A DNA stretch of 6,849 nt from Oxalobacteraceae bacterium. Lineage in GTDB: Bacteria; Pseudomonadota; Gammaproteobacteria; Burkholderiales; Burkholderiaceae_D. How positions within the stretch are numbered: position 1 is the first letter of the stretch; every line of letters begins with the position of its first letter. Below the pieces are notes generated by a model. The model saw only the letters and a list, made by a program, of their open reading frames with translations, searched no databases and was not told where the DNA came from. Made by a program: the position numbers and the translations under genes. Location of the stretch: positions 1 to 6,849 of the forward strand of contig PKWO01000508.1 in NCBI GenBank assembly GCA_003132085.1, read 5' to 3'. Below are positions 1-5,284 of the stretch, in pieces.

Positions 1-1
1 C

Positions 2-883
2 TTTATCGTCGGGATGCCGCGTTCCGGCACTTCGCTGGCAGAGCAAATCCTGGCCTCGCACCCGGCAGTATTCGGTGCCGGGGAACTGGGATTCTGGAAA
101 AGCGCATCGACAATCCATGCGCCATCTATGCTTAATGGCCAAGTCGACGGGGGAGTGCTCGGTAAACTGGCGGGCAATTACCTGAAGCTGCTGCAAGGGT
201 TTTCCGCCGACGCGATGCGGGTGATAGACAAGATGCCCGACAATTTCCTGCATTTGGGCTTGATACACGCGGCGTTTCCAAACGCCCGCATCATTCACAT
301 GCAGCGCAACCCGATCGATACGTGCCTGTCGATCTATTTTCAGAATTTCAACAGGTCGCATGTCTACGCCAACGATCTGGACGATCTTGCCCACTATTAC
401 ACCGAATATTTCCGTGTGATGGAACACTGGCGCGCAACCCTTCCCGACCATGCAATTTTGCATGTGCCGTATGAGGGATTGGTCGACGACCATGAAGGCT
501 GGAGCCGAAAAATGGTGGAATTCATTGGCCTGCCTTGGGATGCGCGCTGCATCGATTTCCACCAGTGCGTGCGTACGGTGAGCACCGCGAGCAATTGGCA
601 AGTGCGGCAGAAGATCAACAAATCATCTGTCCAGCGCTGGCGCAACTATGAGAAATTCGTCGACCCACTGCAAAATCTCATGTCCCTGGATCGCCCGGAC
701 GCCCGTGCGCATTATCACGAGCATGAGCAGGATACCGCAGAAACGATGCAGTTATTGGGCAATATTTTGCGTCGCGTAGAGCTATCGCTGCGATTCGACG
801 AGCAGGAAGCAGAGTCGTCTTTGTTCGAGCCGACAAAATTTCACGCGCGCCGGGCCGCCGAACTGGCGATTGCCGTGCGCTGA
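2..883 (+). CDS. Sulfotransferase, C-terminal part (5' end outside window)
   Basis: This is a PAPS-dependent sulfotransferase that would move a sulfuryl group from 3'-phosphoadenylyl sulfate to an acceptor I cannot identify. The frame is open at the left edge: residues FIVG precede the first ATG at 14, so that ATG is internal. Counting from the first visible residue, FIVGMPRSGTS (1-11) is the 5'-phosphosulfate-binding loop. RNPIDTCLS (102-110) is the 3'-phosphate-binding segment with its Arg and Ser. VSTASNW (193-199) and the RWRNY stretch near 212-216 are typical of the Sulfotransfer_1/3 group found at the C terminus of TPR-sulfotransferase fusions. Those fusions carry a few hundred residues of TPR repeats before this loop, so much of the protein is probably missing here. 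The last 65 or so residues are a less conserved charged tail. No terminator is visible after the stop codon. The family call is secure; the acceptor and the TPR part are inferred. Confidence 0.92.
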   Translation, partial: FIVGMPRSGTSLAEQILASHPAVFGAGELGFWKSASTIHAPSMLNGQVDGGVLGKLAGNYLKLLQGFSADAMRVIDKMPDNFLHLGLIHAAFPNARIIHMQRNPIDTCLSIYFQNFNRSHVYANDLDDLAHYYTEYFRVMEHWRATLPDHAILHVPYEGLVDDHEGWSRKMVEFIGLPWDARCIDFHQCVRTVSTASNWQVRQKINKSSVQRWRNYEKFVDPLQNLMSLDRPDARAHYHEHEQDTAETMQLLGNILRRVELSLRFDEQEAESSLFEPTKFHARRAAELAIAVR

Positions 884-1063
884 CGCCGCACCGCCGTCCC
901 TGACGGAATGCGCACATCCGCTCTTTCTAGACGGAAAATGTAAATCGCACTAGCAATGCATTGGTGAAGGCAATACGTCCCCATGTGTGCCACCGCACAG
1001 ATATTCTTTAGAGAGAGATCAATCATCTACACTTTCCTGCACCACAAGCGGGGAAATAATTTG

Positions 1064-1084
1064 TTGCGGTGCGCAATTAATTGC
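1064..1084. promoter_or_regulatory. Overlapping palindromes upstream of phasin gene, candidate PhaR/PhbF operator
   Basis: Two dyads overlap here: TTGCG-N3-CGCAA (1064-1076) and the perfect 12-base palindrome GCAATTAATTGC (1073-1084). They end 48 bases before the phasin start. A -10-like AATAAT sits just upstream at 1055-1060, without a good -35. A second weak promoter reading is TTGCCC (1081-1086), 17 bases, then TTTGAT (1104-1109). Phasin genes are commonly repressed by PhaR/PhbF, which bind TGC...GCA-type sites. From memory, the Herbaspirillum PhbF motif is TG-N-TGC-N3-GCAA; here TGTTGC is followed by GCAA after five bases instead of three, so the match is partial. The palindromes are seen; the regulator is inferred. 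Confidence 0.45.
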
Positions 1085-1120
1085 CCCGCCCCATTTATTG
1101 ATGTTTGATTCACTTATTCC

Positions 1121-1127
1121 AAGGAGA
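1121..1127 (+). promoter_or_regulatory. Strong ribosome binding site of the phasin gene
   Basis: AAGGAGA lies 5 bases before the ATG at 1133. It is a near-perfect Shine-Dalgarno sequence and fixes the phasin start. It is the strongest such site in the window, as expected for an abundant granule protein. Confidence 0.85.
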
Positions 1128-1132
1128 ACCTC

Positions 1133-1696
1133 ATGCATTCAATTCAAGACCAATTCTCGGCCGCTACCAAAGCGAATTTTGAAGCAAATCTCGCGCTGGT
1201 ATCGGCACTTACCAGCAAAGCGTTTGAAGGTGTTGAAAAGCTGGTTGATTTGAATTTGGGCGTAGTCAAAGCAACGCTCGAAGAATCAAACGCGAAAACC
1301 AAGCAATTGCTGGGCGCCAAAGATACGCAAGAATTTTTCTCGATGAGCGCAGCACAAGGTCAGCCAAGCGCCGAAAAAGCCATAGCGTATGCGCGTCATA
1401 TCGGCAGTATTGCTTCCACGACGCAATCAGAAATCATCAAAACTGCGGAAGCACAAATCGCAGAAACGAACCGTAAAATTTCGGCACTGATCGACGACGT
1501 GTCGAAAAATGCACCAGCAGGTTCCGAAAGCGTGGTTGCGATGTTGAAATCCTTGATTGGCAATGCCAATGCCGGTTACGAGCAACTAACAAAAGCCACC
1601 AAGCAAGCTGTGGAAGCGTTGGAAACCAATTTATCTACCGCCGCGGAGCAATTTACGCAGGCTGCGGAGAAAAACGCCAGCCGCGCCAAGAAGTAA
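1133..1696 (+). CDS. phaP: Phasin family protein (PHA granule-associated)
   Basis: Phasins coat polyhydroxyalkanoate granules in the cytoplasm, limit their coalescence and help set their number and size. The 187-residue product has the usual length for betaproteobacterial PhaP. It begins MHSIQDQFSAATKANFEANL and continues as almost unbroken amphipathic helix rich in Ala, Lys, Glu and Gln, with no Cys and no Trp. The phasin domain (Phasin_2 / PhaP type) covers roughly residues 7-105. There is a break near residues 127-131 (Ala-Pro-Ala-Gly-Ser), and a Lys/Ala-rich C-terminal helix ends AKK. There is no signal peptide or membrane segment. The start is fixed by the AAGGAGA site. The gene is monocistronic: a 249-base gap precedes it and an intrinsic terminator follows 28 bases after the stop. 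A palindromic operator-like region upstream suggests control by a PhaR-type repressor. PHA synthase genes are not in the window, so this is an unlinked phasin, as is common. Confidence 0.94.
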   Translation: MHSIQDQFSAATKANFEANLALVSALTSKAFEGVEKLVDLNLGVVKATLEESNAKTKQLLGAKDTQEFFSMSAAQGQPSAEKAIAYARHIGSIASTTQSEIIKTAEAQIAETNRKISALIDDVSKNAPAGSESVVAMLKSLIGNANAGYEQLTKATKQAVEALETNLSTAAEQFTQAAEKNASRAKK

Positions 1697-1723
1697 TTAC
1701 GCCATGTAGCAGCAGGTAGCGCC

Positions 1724-1750
1724 AAATGGGCCGCAATGCGGCCCATTTTT
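1724..1750 (+). terminator. Intrinsic terminator of the phasin gene
   Basis: A perfect 11-base-pair stem, AAATGGGCCGC (1724-1734) with GCGGCCCATTT (1738-1748), closes on a 3-base AAT loop. It ends in ATTTTT. It starts 28 bases after the phasin stop codon. The A-run on the left arm gives T's on the opposite strand, so it could also work in reverse. Confidence 0.9.
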
Positions 1751-2021
1751 CAACCTGTTCGCGCACGAGGCTGTTTTAGTGCGTAGGCTTGACCATCTCA
1801 TCTGACCGAACTGCGGCGATGGCGTGGGCTCGTACGCCCCTGACGGACAACTGCTTCGGCCCGGCCCTACGGTGTCGCGCGCGCCTGAGAGCATGTTTGT
1901 CGAACCGAATGTTACTTGTTTGATGAATATCAAAGCTCGATGACCTGCGAGATATAAACTTTTTCTAACAGTTACGGTGCCGTCCAACCGCGTATGCGCA
2001 GACTATGATGGAAAGCTAACG
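1751..2021. other. Gene-free stretch carrying a putative low-oxygen promoter
   Basis: No convincing gene is seen between the phasin terminator and the rhomboid remnant. Open frames exist on both strands (plus 1806-1943, minus 1697-1987), but they have no start with a ribosome site and no recognisable protein motif. The minus frame also runs through the terminator stem. The useful content lies at the right end: the FNR-type dyad and a -10-like TATAAA. The 1751-1900 part shows no promoter, repeat or RNA structure I can defend. Confidence 0.5.
1919..1934 (+). promoter_or_regulatory. Perfect FNR/ANR-type box
   Basis: TTTGAT-GAAT-ATCAAA is a perfect dyad with 6-base arms. It contains all ten fixed bases of the FNR/ANR consensus TTGAT-N4-ATCAA (1920-1933). 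Downstream on the plus strand is TATAAA (1953-1958), or in an offset reading TAAACT (1955-1960), at 19 or 21 bases from the box. Class II FNR-activated promoters have the box centred near -41.5, about 22 bases before the -10, and a poor -35; the -35 here is poor. Transcription would begin near 1965 and enter the rhomboid remnant and the PRPP synthase gene. The dyad is seen; binding by FNR (or a Dnr/NNR relative) is inferred. Confidence 0.62.
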
Positions 2022-2264
2022 GTGCGCCCGGTATCGTCCGGTGTTCGAACCCTTATCATCGCCACTGTACTTGGCTTCCTGCTGGAAGTCGGCTCCGGCA
2101 AGGATATTGTCGCCAGTCTCGCCCTGTGGCCGGTGCGAACCCACTTCATGCCTTGGCAGCTCGTAACCTACGCGTTCTTGCACGCAAGTCTCGCCCACCT
2201 CGGCGGCATGGTGGGCGGGTATCTGGTCGTCCGCCGCTGGCTTCGTCGGGGACGACGGAACTGA
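2022..2264 (+). pseudogene. Rhomboid protease remnant with in-frame internal deletion
   Basis: Rhomboids are six-helix intramembrane serine proteases. This 80-residue frame keeps both ends of one but not the middle. Residues 9-24 (RTLIIATVLGFLLEVG) match the first membrane helix. LALWP (33-37) and PWQLVTYAFLH (44-54) are the family's conserved loop and the start of the second helix. The text then passes through LAHL straight into AHLGGMVGGYLVVRRW (from residue 58), which is the sixth-helix end that normally carries the catalytic His. The HxxxN segment, the GxSG serine motif and helices 3-5, some 90 or more residues, are absent, so protease activity is not expected. I prefer GTG at 2022, preceded by GGAAAG (2010-2015), because it gives the short rhomboid N terminus; GTG at 1977 is the alternative. 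It lies between the FNR-type promoter and the PRPP synthase gene, 57 bases before the latter. It could be a decaying relic or a retained two-helix miniprotein. Confidence 0.68.
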
Positions 2265-2321
2265 GGAAAGCGGCCGGCGAAGTCCCCCGATCGCTCCGCA
2301 AAATCGAAAGCGCGTCCCGCC

Positions 2322-3317
2322 ATGAGAGATAAGGACATGAAGATATTCGCCCTCAACAGCAGCCGTGCATTCGGTGAACTGGTAAGTCAAAAGCTCGGCA
2401 TTGATCTGAGCCTGCATGAGGAACGCGAATTCGAGGATGGCGAGCATAAAGCGCGTCCGTTGGTCAGCGTTCGCGGCAACGATGTGTTCGTCATTCAGTC
2501 GCTCTACGCGGACGATCAGCAAAGCGGCAACGACAAGCTGTGCCGGCTGCTGTTTTTTATCGGCGCGCTGAAAGACGCTGCCGCTGCGCGGGTTACCGCA
2601 GTCGTTCCATATCTGGCCTACGCGCGCAAGGACAGGAAGTCCAAGCCACGCGATCCGGTCACCACGCGTTATGTTGCGGCGCTGTTTGAGGCGGTCGGCA
2701 CCGATACCGTCGTGACGCTGGACGTGCACAATCTGGCTGCATTTCAAAATGCATTCCGCTGCGGTACTGAACACCTGGAAGCCAGCCAGATGTTTGTCGC
2801 GCATTTCGCGCCTTTTCTGAAGGACCGCGAGGTGGTCGTGGTTTCGCCGGATGCCGGCGGGATCAAGCGGGCGGAGCAGTTCAGGCAGCAGTTGGCGCAA
2901 GCGCTCGGCCACCCCGTAGGCACGGCCTTCGCGGAAAAATACCGCAGCAACGGAGTGGTCAGCGGCGATATGCTGGTCGGCGATGTCAGCGGAAAGGACG
3001 CCGTCATCATCGACGATTTGATCAGCACCGGCACCACGATTATCCGTACCGCGAATGCCTGCCGTTCTCGGGGCGCCGTCAGGGTGTTCGCGGCGGCAAC
3101 GCATGGCTTGTTCACTGGCGATGCGAATGCGGCTCTCGCTGACGCCGCTCTGGAGAAAATCGTCGTTACCGATACGGTTCCGCCGTTCAGACTGAACGGC
3201 GGGGCGGTGAAAGCGAAAGTGGTCGGATTATGCAGCGCCGCCGTGTTTGCCGAAGCGATTCATCGCCTCCACGTCGGCGGCTCGATCGCTGAATCGCCGG
3301 AATCGTCGGAATCGTGA
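2322..3317 (+). CDS. Ribose-phosphate pyrophosphokinase (PRPP synthase) paralogue
   Basis: The family makes PRPP, the precursor of nucleotides, histidine, tryptophan and NAD, from ribose 5-phosphate and ATP. The 331-residue protein has the two tandem Rossmann-like phosphoribosyltransferase folds of the family. Visible motifs are: FEDGE (37-41) of the ATP site; ARKDRK (101-106), matching the YARQDRR stretch; the catalytic-region His in TLDVHN (His136); VVSPDAGG (173-180); Lys206 and Arg208 of the flexible catalytic loop; and the ribose-5-phosphate/PRPP loop VIIDDLISTGTT (228-239). It differs from housekeeping Prs in many family-invariant positions (KYR instead of KRR, DVHN instead of DLHA). 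The housekeeping gene usually sits near ispE and rplY, so this is likely a second copy. The start is ATG 2322, or ATG 2337 (MKIFALN), which matches where family members begin; AAGGA at 2331-2335 is too close to 2337 to decide. It probably shares the FNR-type promoter upstream. The C terminus is a short ESx repeat. Confidence 0.92.
   Translation: MRDKDMKIFALNSSRAFGELVSQKLGIDLSLHEEREFEDGEHKARPLVSVRGNDVFVIQSLYADDQQSGNDKLCRLLFFIGALKDAAAARVTAVVPYLAYARKDRKSKPRDPVTTRYVAALFEAVGTDTVVTLDVHNLAAFQNAFRCGTEHLEASQMFVAHFAPFLKDREVVVVSPDAGGIKRAEQFRQQLAQALGHPVGTAFAEKYRSNGVVSGDMLVGDVSGKDAVIIDDLISTGTTIIRTANACRSRGAVRVFAAATHGLFTGDANAALADAALEKIVVTDTVPPFRLNGGAVKAKVVGLCSAAVFAEAIHRLHVGGSIAESPESSES
3291..3317 (+). repeat. 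Triple 9-base tandem repeat at the PRPP synthase stop
   Basis: Three copies of GAATCGYCG stand in tandem, the third reading GAATCGTGA and supplying the stop codon. They encode Glu-Ser-Pro, Glu-Ser-Ser, Glu-Ser-stop. The unit length is a multiple of three, so slippage would change only the length of the acidic C-terminal tail. Confidence 0.75.
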
Positions 3318-3324
3318 TACCGGT

Positions 3325-4359
3325 TCATTGGCAACATGCGATATGTTGCTCGGCCAGTTGAAGGTATTCTAAGGCGCGGCGCGGCCACTCCGGAGAATAA
3401 CGGAATTTCTCTTCATTAAGGTGCCGGATCGCGATAGTTGCGCGAAGGCTGGCGCGATAGCTCTGGTAAAAGTGTATGAGCGCCGCCGCCGGGCTATCGT
3501 TGGACATTTCGCAGTAGATGCGTAGCAGGACGGCGCCCAAGCCGGTTGCGCCCAGCCGTTCAGACTCCATCGCAAGAAAGGCAATCTCATCGACCGGATC
3601 AACGATTCGCAAGTCGCGTGAGAATTCGAGACAGTCGATGATGTTCAGTTCCGGATCAAGGCAAATGTGTTCCGGTCGCAGATCGCCATGGCCTTCCACG
3701 ATCTTTCCTGACTGAACCCGATCGTCGAACAACCTGGCCATGTTTTGCAAGGCAGCGCGCTGCGCCGAGCCGATTCCACTAACCTGTTCGCTAGGCAGTT
3801 GATAGGCCGGCTGGCTCAGTTCCTGCACGTGAGCGTCGATATTGATCAGAAATCTGCTACGGTACATGACTGGATCGATGGCAATCGGTGTGCAAGCTCG
3901 ATAGAAGCCGGCAAGCCGTGCAGCGACCTTGCCGACATCCGCTGCGCTTGCCGTGCCATGTTTGATTGCATAGTCGAGCATATTCCGGGTGGGCAGGCGG
4001 CGCATTTTGACCAGCCAATCGATGACGGTTCCGTCGCCATCCAGTTGCAAATGCCCGACAGAATCAAGCTTCACCGCCGCAAGACCTAGGTAAACCTTGG
4101 CGGCAAGGCGTCGGTTCAGCCGCAATTCTTCATCACAATAGTAGCGTCGCGCCTCGACCGTACTGAAATCGAGAAAGTCATAGCGCACAGGCTTTTTCAG
4201 CTTGTAGGCATAGCCATCGGTCAAGAAAACCCACGACATATGCGTTTCGATCGCCTCAACGCGATAAGTCGGCTCCGGAAAACTCGACGGCTGCCGCAGA
4301 AACGCCACCTTGGATTCAAGTGTCACTTCCGATCGGGGCGAAAAAGACGCTGTTGTCAT
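3325..4359 (-). CDS. Stand-alone aminoglycoside-phosphotransferase-like kinase (COG2187 type)
   Basis: This is a protein-kinase-fold phosphotransferase of unknown substrate. The family name comes from aminoglycoside kinases, but there is no sign of a resistance role. From the ATG at 4359 (344 residues), an early WVFLTDGYAYKLKKPV segment carries the likely ATP-binding Lys (near 53-56). EELRLNRRLAAKVYLG (77-92) follows. The catalytic loop is GHGDLRPEHI (223-232) with the presumed base Asp226, and the metal-binding Asp is in IIDCLEF (Asp242). Where the usual motif is HGDxxxxN, position 231 is His. Many COG2187 proteins carry a C-terminal P-loop kinase domain and reach about 500 residues; this one ends without it. 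An upstream in-frame TTG at 4383 would add 8 residues; neither start has a good ribosome site. It is the last minus-strand gene after the yecA-like gene (88-base gap) and converges on the PRPP synthase gene with 7 bases between the stops. Confidence 0.87.
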   Translation of the reverse strand: MTTASFSPRSEVTLESKVAFLRQPSSFPEPTYRVEAIETHMSWVFLTDGYAYKLKKPVRYDFLDFSTVEARRYYCDEELRLNRRLAAKVYLGLAAVKLDSVGHLQLDGDGTVIDWLVKMRRLPTRNMLDYAIKHGTASAADVGKVAARLAGFYRACTPIAIDPVMYRSRFLINIDAHVQELSQPAYQLPSEQVSGIGSAQRAALQNMARLFDDRVQSGKIVEGHGDLRPEHICLDPELNIIDCLEFSRDLRIVDPVDEIAFLAMESERLGATGLGAVLLRIYCEMSNDSPAAALIHFYQSYRASLRATIAIRHLNEEKFRYSPEWPRRALEYLQLAEQHIACCQ

Positions 4360-4447
4360 GTTCAGGTACCGGACTTCCGTCAATCGTCCGCGTCGCTACT
4401 TAACGCGGAGCAGGCCCTTTGTGCTGCCGGAGCATTCGCGTGGCAGG

Positions 4448-5128
4448 TCAATGCAAGGTCACCGATTCGTGGCAGTGCCTAAACTTTCTTCCTGAACCAC
4501 AATAGCAAGGATCATTGCGCCCGATTTTCGGTTGGCGGCATTGGATCGGCTGTTGCACGCCTTTCATGCGCTGCGGCGCAAAATACCGGTAAATCTCCAG
4601 AATGCCGGCAATCATGTGCGCGATGATGTCGCCCCGCTTTTCGCCGGCAATCGGGCTTGATCCAAATTCCGGATCATCGTCATGTTCGAAGTGCAAGGCC
4701 ATGACTGGAAGCATCAGCCCCCGCTCCTCCATATCGTTGATTAACCCAGACCAGCTTTCCCATCGCAGCCGCACGCCATGCACATAGCCGTCAGCCCAGT
4801 CATTGGCCTGGCAAACCCCGGCTTCGTTTTCGAACAGAATTGGGCGGTAAACTTCGCCCCGAAGCAAGGTATCAGCAATATGGTTCCAGTGCTGGAAAAC
4901 CAATTGCATGATTTTACCGGCCTGTTCGCCTGATAGGAAGTCGGGCAATTCTCCGCCGAATACATGCGGCAAGTGCTCACTTGGCATGACAAGAACAGGA
5001 CCGGAAACCAAGGCGCAAAAAAAACCGTCAATTGTTTCAAGATTCATCGCACCATCTATCGAATCCAGAAATTCTTCGAGCAGGTCGACTTGTGCATCTG
5101 TCAGTTCCGTACGCGATGGAGATTGCAT
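4448..5128 (-). CDS. UPF0149/YecA family protein with SEC-C zinc-binding tail
   Basis: The 226-residue protein combines the helical UPF0149 (YgfB/YecA) domain with a C-terminal SEC-C motif. The N-terminal part reads LTDAQVDLLEEFLDS, then METIDGF-like NLETIDGFFCALVSGP and PSEHLPHVFG, the family signature; WADGYVHGV follows near residues 111-119. The tail KIGRNDPCYCGSGRKFRHCH (201-220) has Cys208, Cys210, Cys219 and His220, the CxC-x8-CH zinc ligand set also found at the end of SecA, where it binds SecB and ribosomes. The precise role of these proteins is not settled; ribosome or nascent-chain contact is a possibility, not a demonstration. An in-frame GTG at 5161 would add 11 residues; ATG 5128 is preferred because the conserved domain needs no more, though neither has a clear Shine-Dalgarno sequence. 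It lies 156 bases downstream of polX, and an FNR-like dyad lies in that gap. Confidence 0.9.
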   Translation of the reverse strand: MQSPSRTELTDAQVDLLEEFLDSIDGAMNLETIDGFFCALVSGPVLVMPSEHLPHVFGGELPDFLSGEQAGKIMQLVFQHWNHIADTLLRGEVYRPILFENEAGVCQANDWADGYVHGVRLRWESWSGLINDMEERGLMLPVMALHFEHDDDPEFGSSPIAGEKRGDIIAHMIAGILEIYRYFAPQRMKGVQQPIQCRQPKIGRNDPCYCGSGRKFRHCHESVTLH

Positions 5129-5214
5129 AACTGCATAAACGTTAGAGTGGTTGAAAGGCACCCGGCGTGCCGAAAATAATCAACTTCATTTTCCACGCGC
5201 GCCCCCTCTTTGCA

Positions 5215-5228
5215 TTGAGTTTAATCAA
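5215..5228 (-). promoter_or_regulatory. Imperfect FNR-like box upstream of the yecA-like gene
   Basis: On the minus strand the sequence is TTGAT-TAAA-CTCAA, nine of ten conserved FNR/ANR bases. GAAAAT (5193-5188), a four-of-six -10, follows after 21 bases, close to class II geometry, placing the start of transcription near 5181. The inner bases also form an AGTTT-AATC-AAACT hairpin (5218-5231). A nine-of-ten match is not rare enough to stand alone, so this is a weak call strengthened by position. Confidence 0.33.
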
Positions 5229-5284
5229 ACTTTGAGCATTAATATCCAGCGGAAAGTCGAAGCACACGCCATCTTGTCGGTGCT

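Noticed and set aside
954..963. 10-base palindrome CAATGCATTG in the gap upstream of the phasin gene
   Set aside because: It is short, far from the phasin start, lacks nearby promoter elements and matches no operator I know.
1757..1775. GAGGCTGTTTTAG-like sequence as a possible insertion-sequence end
   Set aside because: No matching inverted end, target duplication or transposase fragment was found in the window.
1806..1943. Plus-strand 45-codon open stretch ending at 1943
   Set aside because: It has no proper start codon near its beginning, no ribosome site and no known motif, and its end coincides with the regulatory dyad.
1697..1987. Minus-strand open frame of 96 codons between the phasin gene and the rhomboid remnant
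   Set aside because: It runs through the phasin terminator stem and the FNR-type dyad, has no ribosome site and shows no recognisable domain.
2016..3104. Long minus-strand open frame (362 codons) opposite the PRPP synthase gene
   Set aside because: It is a shadow of the real gene: the plus-strand frame carries all PRPP synthase motifs, while the minus product is Arg/His-rich without a domain.
3331..3349. Stem-loop GCAACAT-N5-ATGTTGC as a bidirectional terminator
   Set aside because: The stem is only 7 pairs, is AT-rich and has no T-run on either strand; it also lies inside the kinase coding region.
3325..4359. Antibiotic resistance role for the aminoglycoside-phosphotransferase-like kinase
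   Set aside because: The protein belongs to the general COG2187 group, known for its fold and not for drug modification, and the setting has no resistance or mobile genes.
4388..4408. CCGCG...CGCGG inverted repeat upstream of the kinase gene
   Set aside because: The arms are 5 bases with an 11-base loop and no T-run, common by chance at this base composition.
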